64,000 bases of DNA from Terrirhizobium terrae (GCF_030323265.1 NZ_CP104991.1:62001-126000); one strand, 5' to 3'. Shown: positions 36,980-48,035, counted from the stretch's first letter. Notes: generated by a model from the letters alone, not told the origin. Numbers and translations are program-made.

Positions 36980-39900
36980 TTGTCACAACGACCGAACTTT
37001 GAGGCCGCTGTTCCTGTTGTTGGAATTGGGTCTTCCGCAGGTGGCCTTGAGGCCCTGCGCCAGATGTTTGCGGCGGCCGAGGTGCCGACGGGCCTGGCGT
37101 TCGTCGTTGTTCAGCACTTGGACCCCCACCACCAGAGCATGCTTGCAGAACTGCTTGACCGGCACACGCAGTTGTCTGTTCGACAATGCGAAGGTGGAGA
37201 GGAAATTGAGGCTGACACGGTCTTCATCATCCCACCGGGGAAAAGCCTGAGCATTGACGATGGTCGACTCGCACTCAAGGACTTTGAAGAGCCGCGCGGC
37301 CTACGCCGACCGATCGACGACTTTTTCATATCGCTCGCCAACGATCAAAATGCCAATGCCGCCTGCGTTATCCTGTCTGGAACCGGAGCTGATGGCTCGA
37401 CAGGGCTGAGGGCTATCAAAGAGAATGGTGGCCTCTGTGTGGTGCAGGAAGCGTCCACTGCCAAATACGACGGGATGCCTGTAGCGGCAACTGGTACCGG
37501 CCTCGTCGACTTCGTGCAGCCGCCGGAACAGATCCTCGCCTGCATCGGCGGATTCTTTTTCGCAAAAGTCAAGGGGCTGACAAGACGGAAGCGTCAAAGG
37601 TTGCAGACCACGTCGATGATCTGTGCACTGCGCTCCGCAGTGTGGTCGGCCACGATTTTGCAGGCTACAAGCGCTCGACCTTTGTGCGTCGGGTGGAAAG
37701 ACGCATGCATGTCCTTGGAATAGACAACGGCTTCGACTACCTCAACCGCGTTCAGAAAGATCATAGCGAATGCGATGCGCTGTTTCGCGACCTGTTGATC
37801 AACGTGACGCGTTTTTTCCGTGATCGATCTTCGTTCGACGTACTGTCGGAAAACGCCATTAAACCGCTTCTCCAGGAGGGGGCGCATAGCGAGGATGGCG
37901 TTCGGGTGTGGGTTCCCGGCTGTTCGAGCGGGGAAGAAGCTTACACGATTGCAATTCTCTTCGCAGAGGCAGCCCGGGAACTGGACCTTCCTTGTAACGT
38001 GCAGATTTTCGCTACTGATATAGACGAAAGCATGCTCAAGATCGCGCGAGAGGGTCATACCCGATCGCTGCGCTCGCTGATATCCCGCACGAGCTGCAGG
38101 AGCATTATGTCGTTCCTCACAAGGAACGCTTCAATTTTGTCGGGCAGATCAGAGATATGATCCGGTTTTCGGGGCATAGCCTGATCAAGGACCCGCCGTT
38201 CTCAAAGCTCGATCTTGTGTCTTGTCGCAATCTCCTTATCTACTTTGATGACAAGCTGCAAAAGACCGTCATGCCCCTTCTTCACTATGCTATTCGGCCG
38301 GGCGGTTTTCTTTTCCTCGGCTCGTCGGAAAGCGTCGGTCGTTTCGATAATGTCTTTTCCGTCATTGATCAGAAAGCGCGGCTGTTTGAGCGGCTTCCCG
38401 GTTCCCCGACATATCCCATACCGTTGCCCGGGGAGCGGCGTGATATACAGAGACCGAAGGTCACGTCGCCGGCGCCTGACGCTGGCGAGCATGTAGAGCA
38501 ACTGGCAACAACCCGGCTCATGGAAAGGTATGTTCCGGCCAGTGTCGTATTGGATGACGACGGCCAGATTGTAGCGGCCTACGGCCGTCTTTCACGGTTT
38601 TTCGAATTTCCGGTTAGTGGCATCAACGAGGCTAGTGCTGTCACCTTGGCAAGGCCCGGCGTACGCGAGCAGCTTGGTCCACTTCTGCGTCAGGCCAAGA
38701 CCGCACGCAAGCGCGTCATTGCTAGAAACGTCGAGGTCGTAACGGACTTTGGGACTTTGAGAACTGACATTGTCTGTGACCCGCTCAATGCGGGTTCGCG
38801 TCTGGTCGTGTTTCAGGAAATTTCGCAATTCACGCCTCTCGACAGTGGGGATCTGATCGATCTCGAGCCCAACAATGACCACGTTGAGGGTCTTGAGCGC
38901 GAGCTTCGTGCGGCAAGGCGCCGTTTACGTTCGGCGACGGAAGAACTCGAAACGGCAAACGAGGAGTTGAAAAGCTCCAACGAAGAAATGATGTCGATGA
39001 ACGAGGAGCTTCAGTCGACAAACGAAGAACTGACGACCGTAAACGACGAGCTCAAAACAAAAGTCGACGAAGTTACTGTCGCCAATAGCGATTTGCGAAA
39101 CTTTTTTGAGTCCACCAGTCTCGCTGTCATTGTGCTGGACAAGCACCGTCGCCTTCGCTCCTACACGAAGGCGGCAACGTCCTTGTTCCCGTTACAACCG
39201 GCCGATCGAGGACGTCCACTATCCGATGTCGCCAGCCGCCTCCTAAAGTTCGATGTAAACGCCAGGGTAGAAAGCGTCATGGAAGACGGCGTCGAGTATC
39301 AGGATACGGTGCTGGATCATGACGGGCAGCGTACGTTCTCGCTGCGGATACTGCCGTACCGGACGATCGATGGCTCGATCGATGGCGCGACAATCGTCCT
39401 GACCGACATCTCGCACGCCATCAGCGTCGAAGGCCAGCTCGCAGCGGAGCGTGACCGCCACGACCTTGCGATCGAGGCATCAGGCATCGGCGTGTGGGAG
39501 TACCATCCGGATCGAAAGCAGTTCGTGTTTGGCGGACAGGCCGCGGAATTGCTCCGCACCAGCGGCGACAGCCCTTCCCTTCACAGCGTGACTGAAAAGT
39601 TCTCAGATTCCGATCGCAAAGCCTTCGATCGCGCGCTCGAGTATGCGGTAGACAAACGCGAGTCGTTTGAGGTCACAATCCGTATCGATGGCGAGGGGCG
39701 ACAGACTTGGATCAAAAGCTTCGGTCGATATGTCGAAGACAGCGACCCGCCGCGCCTTATCGGTGTGAGCGTTGATGTCACGGCGGAAAACCAATTGTCT
39801 GAAGCGCGCGAACTAATGCTCAACGAGATGAACCATCGCGTGAAGAACCTGTTCGCGATGATCGGCGGAATTCTGAGGATTGCCGCGCGCACACACACCA

Positions 39901-40385
39901 CTGCCAAGGCGCTGGTGAACGACGTGGAGAGCCGTGTGCTGGCGCTAGGAGAGGCTCACACGCTGGCGTCCAATCAGCATCGGACCAAGCCCATCGAGCT
40001 TGAGGAGTTGATCCACACGATCCTCGCCCCGCATTCGGGTTCCGAAATCGAAATCCATGGTGGACTGTTTCCCATCTCCACGAACTGTATAACGCCCCTT
40101 ACACTTATTCTGCACGAGTGGGCCACGAACGCTGTGAAGCATGGTGTCCTGGGTAACAGGCCCGGTTCCTTGATCATCACTTGGGAAAGAAACGCCGATA
40201 AGACGGTTTTGACTTGGAACGAAAATGGTGAAGACGACGTTGAGGATGCTGGTAAAGCGGGTTTTGGGACCGTCCTGTTATCGACATCGTCGCGGCAACT
40301 CGGCGCCACAATCGAAACCAAGATAGCGGGCTCAATCATTTCGCACATTTTGACATTGCCCAATTCGGTGAGACATGACTGCTAA
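36980..40385 (+). pseudogene. CheB-CheR-PAS-histidine kinase fusion, two frameshifts
   Basis: One locus in three frames. CheB domain (VGIGSSAGGLEALRQMFAAA; VVVQHLDPHHQS; LSGTGADGSTG), then at the G-run 37573-37576 one base is missing. The CheR domain follows (FAGYKRSTFVRRVERRMHVL; VWVPGCSSGEEAYTIAILFA; SCRNLLIYFDD) with a second missing base near 38057. The third frame holds a long coiled coil (ATEELETANEELKSSNEEMM), a PAS domain, a second PAS domain and a HisKA_2/HWE-type kinase (LMLNEMNHRVKNLFAMIGGI; ILHEWATNAVKHG). Both ends of each break join in register. Restored, about 1,135 residues. The TTG at 36980 after AAAGGA is the likely start. It overlaps the receiver gene downstream. Confidence 0.85.
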
Positions 40386-40749
40386 AAAGGTGCTGTTGGT
40401 TGAAGACGAGATGTTCGTCGCACTCGATATTCAAATGACTTTGGAAGATGAGGGCTGGCAGGTGTCAGGGCCGTTCGCGACGGCCCGTGAAGCACTAGAG
40501 TTTCTTGACGACAACTCAGTACATTGCGCAATCCTCGATGTCCGATTGGCGGACGGAGACGTATTTCCAGTTGCAGACCGTCTCAAGAAAAACGAAATAC
40601 CCTTCGTGTTCCATTCCGGCCATGCTAACCCGCAGAAGCTTGTAGAACGATATCCCACCTCACTGGTGTGCCAGAAGCCGTGTCATCCTACCGCGTTAGT
40701 TTCGAGGCTGGCGTCGTTTGCCGAGAAATGTGACACGTTCGTGGCATGA
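40375..40749 (+). CDS. Single-domain response regulator
   Basis: A 124-residue stand-alone receiver: acidic pocket VLLVEDEMFVALDIQ, phospho-Asp in CAILDVRLADGDV, Ser/Thr position in FVFHSGHA, and conserved Lys in LVCQKPCHP. It overlaps the end of the CheB-CheR-PAS-kinase gene by 11 bases and is therefore its partner. It resembles the receivers that go with HWE kinases in the alphaproteobacterial general stress network, where they tune the PhyR-NepR-EcfG switch. It has no output domain. Confidence 0.9.
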   Translation: MTAKKVLLVEDEMFVALDIQMTLEDEGWQVSGPFATAREALEFLDDNSVHCAILDVRLADGDVFPVADRLKKNEIPFVFHSGHANPQKLVERYPTSLVCQKPCHPTALVSRLASFAEKCDTFVA

Positions 40750-40975
40750 CACCAGCCGATCAGAACAAGCCATTCCGGCAATGGTCATCATAGGCGCGAC
40801 CAGAGGATGTTTCTTGCTTTGACGAAGGCAGGCTGACTGATCGGGTAGGGTGTCCCGATGGGCTCGCCTAGCGGGACCGACATAATTCTGAGCGGCCTCG
40901 CATACCTATGGCCACCAAGCTGATTTTGAATGGGAAAGACAATCGCCTGCAATATGCCTCGCGGCTGCATTATGG
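40750..40975. other. Intergenic region between convergent signalling genes
   Basis: No gene was recognised in this 226-base gap, and I saw no clear hairpin terminator. Confidence 0.4.
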
Positions 40976-43900
40976 CTAGGTCGCGCAAGCCAATTTGGCG
41001 AGACTTTCCGCGAGTTCATCCTTCCGAAATGGTTTCGTCAGTCTTGAAAGGTTCGAACTAACGCCCTCGCTCCCGGCATAGCCGGATACGAGTAAGACGC
41101 GCGTTTCGGGCCTAGCGCTTCGCACTTCGCGGGCTAGATCCAGCCCGCTGATGCCAGGCATGAGATGATCGGTCACGAGAAAATCAAAGTGCTCGCCGGA
41201 CTTGAGGAGGTGGAGAGCCTGCTCCCCGAGGCGACCTCGGTTACCGCGTACCCGAGATCGCTCAGCATATCGGCGGTACTCATCCGCACGAGTTCCTCGT
41301 CGTCGACCAAAAGTACGCTCCCGCAAGTTCTTGGTAATACGAATAGTCCCGCCGCGGTCTTTACGGTTTCAGGAATCGCATGGCTGAGAGGCAGCCAGAG
41401 GTCAATAGTAGTGCCCTGTCCAAGACGGCTTTGGATCGTAAGAGCACCTCCAAGCTGGGATGCAAGCCCGTGCACCATCGAGAGACCCAGTCCCGTCCCT
41501 TTTCCAACGCCCTTCGTCGAGAAGAATGGCTCGATAGCTCGCGCGAGCGTCGCCTCGTCCATCCCTGCCCCGCTATCGGTGACGGACATACAGATATACG
41601 CATCGGGCGGAAGGTTCGTGCGGTGCCCTGCGGCGACACGTTCCATTCTAGCGGAAATCCGCAGCTCGCCACCGCGTTCCGCCATGGCATCACGTGCGTT
41701 CACAGCAAGATTGAGCAACGCCATCTCAACCTGGTTCGGATCGGCCTTCGCAGGGGAAGGTCGTCCTGAGCATCCACCACGAGCTCAATCTTTGGACCGG
41801 TCGTGCTTGCGATAAGTTCAGTCATCCCCGCGATTAGCTTTGCGACATCGACCGGTACCGACTGAAGTGGTTGACGACGGGCGAAAGCGAGCAATCGCTG
41901 AACAAGCGTTTTTGCGCGTTCAGCCGATTGCACTGCCCCGGCGATCAAACGTTGTTCGCGCTCATTTCCGAGGCCTCGGCGCTGGAGCAGATCCAGGCTT
42001 CCGACAATGGGCGTCAGCAGGTTGTTGAAGTCATGCGCCACACCGCCGGTGAGCTGCCCCATTGCCTCCATCTTCTGCGATTGTCTGAGCGCATCTTGCG
42101 CCGCCTCCAACTCGGCTTGGGCACGAACCCGTTCGGTCATGTCGTAGGCGGTGTTGACCGCACCCATCAGCCGACCGTCGCGATCGCGAAGCGCGTTAAA
42201 CCGCACTTCGAAGGCAACTTTCTCGTCGCCGAATGTGTCGATCAGCACAAACTCTTCACCCGCAAGTGCGCGTGTCCAGTGGGCACGCACCTGCGCCTGA
42301 TGTTCGGGCATACTGGCCAACATGTGCAGGAGATTGTCACCTACTTTGGCTTCGATGCTATACATGCGCTTCAGAGTCGCAGCGTTCGCGCTGTTCAACG
42401 CCAGGATGTTATGATCTTTGTCCATGACGAGGATCGATGCGGGCGAGCTCTCGACGACGTCGGCAAACACCTTACGTTCCGCGAGCGCCTCTTGAAGTTT
42501 TGCTTGACGCATTTTGTCGTCAGTCACGTCACGTGTGATCGAGTAGAGCTTGCCAGCTTTCGGCACGGCTACCCACGACAGCCAGCGCCAGCCATCATCC
42601 TTGGTCCGGTAGCGAGCTTCGAAGCGCCTAACCGGCTTGCCGTTTCGCACGAGCGCAAAGGCGTCCACGCTCGCGGCTATGTCATCGGGATGGACAAATT
42701 GCTGATAAGGCTGGCCCTCAATCTCGTCTGCCAGCCAGCCGAGCGCAACCGTCCAAGCAGGGTTGACTGTATCAAACGTTCCATGGCTCAAGTCTATGAC
42801 GGAGAGCAAGTCGAGGCTATGACGCCAAATCTGATCGCGCTCTGCGCTGGTTTCAGCCACGCGGCGTTCCAGAGTGTCATTCAGCTCGCGTAGGCGATCT
42901 TCGGCGCGCGCGCGCTCGATGGCTGCTCGCACGCGTTCGGCGACCTCACGGAAAAGGCCTTCTTCCGAACTTGTCCAAGCGCGAGGCGTAACACTCTGCA
43001 TGGCAAGCAAGCTGACCCAATGCTCATTCTCGAACAAGACGACATCGAGGTAAGCGCCGACCTGCCTTGCCTGGAGCCCGGCCCGCGCGTCGTCATTGAA
43101 TCTGGAATCTCTGAGGACATCGTCGACCTTGACGACCGGACACTCATGGTAAGCGCGTAGCAGTTCGGGTCCAAACGCTGCCAGATCGTGTTCTCCCACG
43201 ATTGACTCAACACCTTTCGTAAAGTCGCGCTCGATTTTCATGATACTGCCGAAATACTCGGCGTAGAAAACCCGGCTGAGATTGAACCGCTCGCCCAAAC
43301 GCTCTACCGCCGCCGAGGCGATCTCATTCGGCGTTTGAAGCACCCGCATCGCGTCCGAGAGCGACAGCAGAAAAGCCTGCCGTGCCTCGCTCTCGCGTAG
43401 CGCTGCCTCGACGTGCCCGCGCTCAATCGCCGTTGCAATCTGGGCGGCGATAGCAGTCAGCGCGTCAAGTTCTTCCGGCGAAAACGCTTTACCTCGACGA
43501 CCAAACGAAACCGTGCCAAGCAGGTCGTCCGCGGCCAGAAGCGGCACACTGAAATACGTGTTAAGACCGAACTTTTTCAAAGTTGCGGCATGTGCCTCAC
43601 CGGATGTCTGGATGTCAGTCACAAGCATCGCTACGCGCTTGACGGCGACGATCCCGCAGACCGTCTGGCCGAATTCAATTCGTGCTGCTGCCCGCTCTTG
43701 CTCAGGCGTGAGGCCTGCTGCTGCAACCAGCTTCAGTGCACCGTCGCTGCACTGGTAATGGAATGCTACGTCAAGGCTGAATTCGTCGGCCAGAAGCAGG
43801 AACAAGGCTCGCACCGCCTCAGCTTGATCGGATGCACCGAGCAAGATTGTCGACGCCTTGGCGACAAGCGACAGACGACGGGCATGCTGTTCGGCACGGC

Positions 43901-44447
43901 GTCGTTCAGCCAGCGCGAGAGCTTCCGATCGCTTGAGTTCTAGCCGCGCCATGGTCTGGTTGGCCAGCACCAGGAGCGCGCGTTTTTGACGCTCGCTTAT
44001 ACCCTCCGGCCGGCTTCTCCGATCGAGAACGCAGACCGTGCCGAGCGGGAGGCCGTCAGGAGTCTCCAGGACCGCGCCTGCGTAAAACCGTAGACCGCCG
44101 GCGACATGGACCAGTGGATTGCCTGTGAAGCGATTGTCTTGGGTAAGGTCGGGCACGACGAGGACGCCCGGCTGCAGTATTGCATGCCGGCAGATGGAAA
44201 CGTCGAGCGGGAGGGTGTCCGTACCGATACCGACTTCCGCCTTAAACCACTGGCGATCGGCAGCGATGAAATTAACCACAGCAATGGGTGCTTCGAGTAT
44301 GTCTGCAGCCAGCTCTGCGACATCATTAAAGGCGTTCTCGCGACCGCTGTCGAGTATGGCGTAGCGCTCGATGGCGGCCAGACGATCTGCTTCATCCCAA
44401 TGCGGCGCGCAAAGCTCCGCGTCGAGGCCGGATGTCACGTCGCTCAT
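40976..44447 (-). pseudogene. GAF/PAS hybrid histidine kinase, two frameshifts
   Basis: Read on the minus strand from ATG 44447: GAF domain 1 (residues about 25-165, FNDVAELAADILEAPIAVVN), GAF domain 2 (about 195-350), a third GAF-like unit (about 370-530), two PAS domains (about 550-790) and HisKA (AMGQLTGGVAHDFNNLLTPI). At the four-base run 41753-41756 one base is missing; the next frame gives HATPase (NLAVNARDAMAERGGELRI; GKGTGLGLSMVHGLASQL) and the start of a receiver (SVLLVDDEELVRMSTADMLS). At 41224-41227 a second base is missing; the last frame completes the receiver (FLVTDHLMPGISG). Restored length is about 1,155 residues. It has no membrane segment, so the signal is cytosolic. It is convergent with the receiver gene at 40375. 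Confidence 0.82.
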
Positions 44448-45190
44448 GGGGTAGAGTTCTCCGATTCTGCCATTCTGGGATGCGCTTCGAAACTTGCCGA
44501 AGCAGACGGCAGAACGCTATTCATTAGTCGATGGGCCAACGGTCTTATTGGAAAACAACCTTAGACTCTGGGTTCAGGTATTACCAGAGGTGAGCACACA
44601 CAAAGACAGATCCCCCTCATCACCGCAGACACACTTCGGTCAGCTCGCTCAGACCCGGAAATGTCGCATGCTGGCCCATTTCTGATGGTCCTGATGCAAC
44701 ACGAACCCGTCGACATGCTCATGAGGGCTGCAGTCTTTCTTTCGTCTTTTTGAGCGTGCAGTTCGACGATCAATTTTAGATGGACCTTCCGAATGCTCTA
44801 CCCCTCGGACAGGGCGAGCATCCGGGCGAGCTAAGCGACGCATGGCAGTCACCTCTACCGCCGGAACAACCGCACCCTAACCCCGCGGATCTCGGATTGT
44901 GTTATTGGCTTGGATCGGGAATTAGGACTCGTCAGTCTTTCCACGATCCGACTGTGCCGTACTCGAAGTACGGCGTTGACGGTGTTCAAACTGGGCGATT
45001 TCAGAATTTGGACTGAGTTGCTTGCCGACTGCGATTTTGCATCCGGCCCGTTGGCATCACCACTGTCTGCTACCTCGACATTAACGCGCTTCACGGATCT
45101 AACCTCAGCCACCATAATATTCGCAGACGCGGCGGCGGGAAGGCGCTCATATGCCTGCCGGTTCGGATCCACCCGCTTAACTCCCGATGT
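44448..45190. other. Region with unassigned open frames
   Basis: A plus-strand frame at 44780-45016 and a minus-strand frame at 44855-45172 overlap each other; both look partly protein-like and neither has a known domain. I cannot choose between them. A perfect inverted repeat GCCGTAC/GTACGGC lies at 44956-44974. Confidence 0.4.
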
Positions 45191-45328
45191 CTAAAGAGGC
45201 TCGTCATGTAGACCGGCAAAGGCATGAGGCTCGGACGACTGCGCGATTTCGGATGATAGCTTCACACCGCAAGCTGCTACCGGTAGCAGACAGGAAGCGA
45301 GAAGGAGGCCCGTGAGAAGTCTGCGCAT
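45191..45328 (-). CDS. Small lipoprotein (45 aa)
   Basis: Forty-five residues starting MRRLLTGLLLASCLLPVAAC: a basic start, a hydrophobic core and a lipobox ending in Cys20, after which only 25 polar residues remain (GVKLSSEIAQSSEPH...). It should be lipidated and anchored in the envelope. An EcfG-type promoter (GGAAC-N16-CATT) lies 34 bases upstream, so it is probably a general-stress lipoprotein. A longer in-frame ATG at 45406 would place a non-signal sequence first and is rejected. Downstream minus-strand sequence looks protein-like and could once have been its continuation. Confidence 0.6.
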   Translation of the reverse strand: MRRLLTGLLLASCLLPVAACGVKLSSEIAQSSEPHAFAGLHDEPL

Positions 45329-45361
45329 AGCATACAACCCTATGATTTTGCTCTCAAAAAG

Positions 45362-45386
45362 AATGCTGGCGCGACAAAATTGTTCC
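45362..45386 (-). promoter_or_regulatory. EcfG-type promoter of the small lipoprotein gene
   Basis: On the minus strand GGAAC (45386-45382), 16 bases, CATT (45365-45362), that is GGAAC-N18-TT. The lipoprotein ATG follows 33 bases later. Confidence 0.55.
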
Positions 45387-45409
45387 TCGGTATTGTGTCT
45401 GATCACAAG

Positions 45410-46430
45410 CGGGCACTCTGCAGTAGCCGATCTGCCACCCTGGCGGCCTCAGATCGTCACCTCTAGCGTCACGGGCTGAGCGGCGACTTCGCTTTTCTCA
45501 AGACTATGGGAAAGTTCTTTGATAAGCCGTAGGCGGAACGCGCTTGCGGCTGGCGAAGTTCTCTGGAAATCGGCTGCAATGCCAATGGCTGTAGAGAAAA
45601 TGCGGTCCGAAAGAAAAAGGGTTGTACGACGCGTCTGGCACCTACCGACGGGAAAAGTTGCGGTTCAGCAAAAGACACCTCACTCGCGTGGATTTTGCCG
45701 TCCTGCTCGGGCATGGCGGACACCGCCATAACTTTGATCGCCAAGGATCAACCATGCTTTCAGCCGAATGAAAAAATGGACGGACAAAGAAGTCCGGCCA
45801 CCATAAATCAATCGATTGGAAACCGAAGCTTTCGTCTTGCGGATCGGCGCCGTCCTTGAAGAATTTTCCAGCCTCGAAGGGATTGTTGAAGCGGGCCGTT
45901 CGCTCGAGTACGAATTTTGCGACCTGCGGAAGGACGCTATTATCGCCATGACGAAGGAAGCAGGCATTCAAACGCCACCCAGCGTCGGCGAACGTCTCGG
46001 TAAAGTTCGGTAGATACAGCCGGCATCGAGCACATCGCGCGTTCGATGTCGGCACTATAAGACATCGGGAGCACCGAGCGTCTTCTGACTTCGCGGGAGT
46101 TCATTCGACGAGGGAGCCCGCCCCCTCCCCTCGTGCTCCCCGCCCCACCCTTTGTTCAAGATGAATTCTTCATGAGACTGCCAGAGCCATTCACCGTTGA
46201 AATAGGAAAGCGACCGGTCGCGGTTCGTACCCATAGCGGCCTGCTCCCTGCGAACCGGATTACCTCGCTTGGGAGGCAGGTAATCGCGAAATGCTGGTGC
46301 GACTGCTGAGGGCGCTTTTCGACCGACATGATGTCGATGTGTCCTGGCTCTTGAGCGGCCAAGTAAAGCGGTGGAAACAGTCCTGCCTGAGTGCTGACAG
46401 GCAGACATTTTCTTGTCAGCATATGCTCAC
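45410..46430. other. About 1 kb without a convincing gene
   Basis: Three frames across 45640-46060 (two minus, one plus) each contain protein-like segments, for example a plus-strand 65-codon frame at 45816 (METEAFVLRIGAVLEEFSSL...) and a minus-strand frame with an aromatic-rich part. A minus-strand piece near 46230 reads MGTNRDRSLSYFNGEWLWQS. None has a recognisable family, and I take the area for decayed genes. Confidence 0.4.
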
Positions 46431-46432
46431 TA

Positions 46433-46448
46433 GGATATTATAATATCC
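46433..46448 (+). promoter_or_regulatory. Operator palindrome of the vapBC operon
   Basis: GGATATTATAATATCC is a perfect 16-base palindrome 18 bases before the vapB ATG. Related half-sites surround it (GCATATGC before, GGATATGC after). This is the expected place for VapB/VapBC autorepression and may overlap the -10 (TATAAT at 46438-46443). Confidence 0.75.
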
Positions 46449-46466
46449 TCGAAAGGATATGCTGCG

Positions 46467-46706
46467 ATGCCGCTCTACATAAAAGATCCCGAGGTCGACA
46501 AGCTTACCGCCGAACTGATCAACCTGACGAAAACGTCCAAGGTCGATGCAGTCAAGGCGGCGCTCAGGCATGAAATCGCCAGCCGCAAGAATAAGCTACC
46601 TGTTCGCGAACGACTCGCCAAGACCCTCGCCATGGCGAAGGAGGCGGGGCCGATGGTTCATCTCGATCACAAGCAATTGACCGACGAGATGTGGAGCGAG
46701 GACTAA
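46467..46706 (+). CDS. vapB: VapB-type antitoxin
   Basis: A 79-residue protein with an N-terminal ribbon-helix-helix-like DNA-binding start (MPLYIKDPEVDKLTAELINL then KTSKVDAVKAALRHEI) of the Rv0623/PSK family and a C-terminal toxin-wrapping tail rich in charged residues (DHKQLTDEMWSED). It should neutralise the VapC next door and repress the operon through the upstream palindrome. The stop overlaps the vapC start (TAATG), so translation is coupled. Confidence 0.9.
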   Translation: MPLYIKDPEVDKLTAELINLTKTSKVDAVKAALRHEIASRKNKLPVRERLAKTLAMAKEAGPMVHLDHKQLTDEMWSED

Positions 46707-47140
46707 TGCTGTTCATTGATGCGTCGGTGATTGTAGCGATCATCGGACAGGAAGTGGATGCCGACCAACTGATGGATCGGCTGTCCGATGATGACGGTCC
46801 ATTCTACGTTTCTGCTATGGTGCGGATGGAAGCGACGCTGGCGCTGACCCGCCAGATGGCCGAAGCCCATGGGCGCAACAACCCGGCCACACCGGAGATT
46901 GTCGTGAAGGCACGCGGTCTCGTCGATCAATTCATTACCGACCTCGAAGCGCGCGAGGCGGTGATCTCGGGCGATGTTGGAACTAAGGCGCTGGATGCGG
47001 CCCAGCTTTACGGCAAGATCGTCAATCACCCGGCCAAGCTCAATCTCGGCGACTGCTTCACATATGCCTGCGCCCGAGCCTACCGCACTAGGATCGCTTA
47101 TAAGGGTGATGATTTCACCGAGACTGATCTTGGCTGGTAG
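46706..47140 (+). CDS. vapC: VapC-type PIN-domain toxin ribonuclease
   Basis: A 144-residue PIN domain. Metal-binding acids are visible: Asp5 in MLFIDASVIVAIIG, Glu near 43 in RMEATLALTR, and Asp near 115 in LNLGDCFTYACA. VapC toxins cut RNA, usually initiator tRNA or rRNA, when VapB is degraded; the exact target is not readable from sequence. The start at ATG 46706 shares a base with the vapB stop. Both genes seem intact, so this is probably a working addiction module, which supports a plasmid origin. Confidence 0.92.
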   Translation: MLFIDASVIVAIIGQEVDADQLMDRLSDDDGPFYVSAMVRMEATLALTRQMAEAHGRNNPATPEIVVKARGLVDQFITDLEAREAVISGDVGTKALDAAQLYGKIVNHPAKLNLGDCFTYACARAYRTRIAYKGDDFTETDLGW

Positions 47141-47328
47141 GCGGTGTCGCGCCGGAACACGGAAGCCGTAAGCTGCCGTTCAAGATAGATCACGGTATGC
47201 CCGAAATAGAGCGAGAGGCGACGCGGAGGCTTTGGAACGGACTTCGGAAGAAGCACCAGCGTTGCGCTTGGGCCGTTGCAGGGACATCGACAATCTGGGC
47301 AAATGCGCTGTTTTTCCTATAATCGCAC

Positions 47329-47545
47329 TTAGAACTCCAGCCGGCGGGCTTCTTCCTTCCTTGGCTGCATTTCCCAGTAGCCATGGCCATCCTCGTCTTC
47401 GTTGTCAAAAAGACCCTCGATGAACGCGCGGAATGAAAGGGCTTGCTGGCAGAGATAGTCATTGTCAGAAGACGACCAAGCTCCGCCGAGATTGCGCATC
47501 CAGCTATAGACGTGGCCATAGTCGGACGCCGCTAGCGCGGCGTCC
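47329..47545 (-). pseudogene. C-terminal fragment of an unidentified protein
   Basis: A minus-strand frame without start codon reads SDYGHVYSWMRNLGGAWSSS, then CQQALSFRAFIEGLFDNEDE and ends in QPRKEEARRLEF. Codon use and composition look real, but the 5' part is missing and I do not recognise the family. Confidence 0.35.
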
Positions 47546-47610
47546 GCACGGACTTTGTCGGTCGAGCGTAGCGGAGTACTCGGCCTGTTATCTGTGGGAT
47601 CTTGACGAAG

Positions 47611-47830
47611 TTAGGCAGCCTTCTCAGCGTTGAATCCGACAGCATTGTCAAACACGCCCATAAATCGGGGAACGGTAGCTTCTCGCGACCAGTCGCGCTG
47701 TAATTCGCAGTACATCTGGACGCGACTGATCAGCTCGACGCCAGCCTACTCAACCCGTAGCACAGCCTCGTGCGCGGCAGGCATGTGAATCTGCGTTGTG
47801 CAGAGATTACTCAGGATGTCGCAGATAGAA
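47611..47830 (-). pseudogene. Second C-terminal fragment, possibly phasin-like
   Basis: A minus-strand frame reads HMPAAHEAVLRVE, an in-frame TAG where Gln would fit, then AGVELISRVQMYCELQRDWS and ends MGVFDNAVGFNAEKAA. The ELISR-x(6)-ELQ-x(3)-W pattern recalls the phasin family of polyhydroxyalkanoate-granule proteins, but only weakly. No start codon with ribosome site is visible. Confidence 0.3.
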
Positions 47831-47864
47831 ACTACGCCATTAGGAGTACATCGACATTTGCTTA

Positions 47865-47957
47865 TATATGTGGCTCAATGTCCAAGAGCTTAGTGATGCT
47901 CGCGTAAACTTCCCAACCTTTTCGCCCCTCCAAACGACTCTATGGAGGGGCTCTTTT
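47865..47957 (+). ncRNA. Candidate small RNA ending in an orphan terminator
   Basis: A strong terminator (next entry) has no plus-strand gene before it for over 700 bases. Upstream lies a promoter-like TTGCTT/TATATA-type stretch near 47855-47873. The short transcript between would be about 80-90 nt and has a C-rich single-stranded part (AACUUCCCAACCUUUUCG) able to pair with ribosome sites. No sequence family is recognised. Confidence 0.4.
47924..47957 (+). terminator. Strong intrinsic terminator
   Basis: GCCCCTCCA (47924-47932) pairs perfectly with TGGAGGGGC (47943-47951), loop of 10 bases, followed by TCTTTT. The orientation is plus; on the minus strand there is no T-run after the stem. Confidence 0.8.
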
Positions 47958-48035
47958 CATCTAAGGATGATCTATTAGGATTCCGATCGGGGTCGCTATT
48001 TGACCGTCGAAAAAACCGGTCAGGAAAACGCAGTG

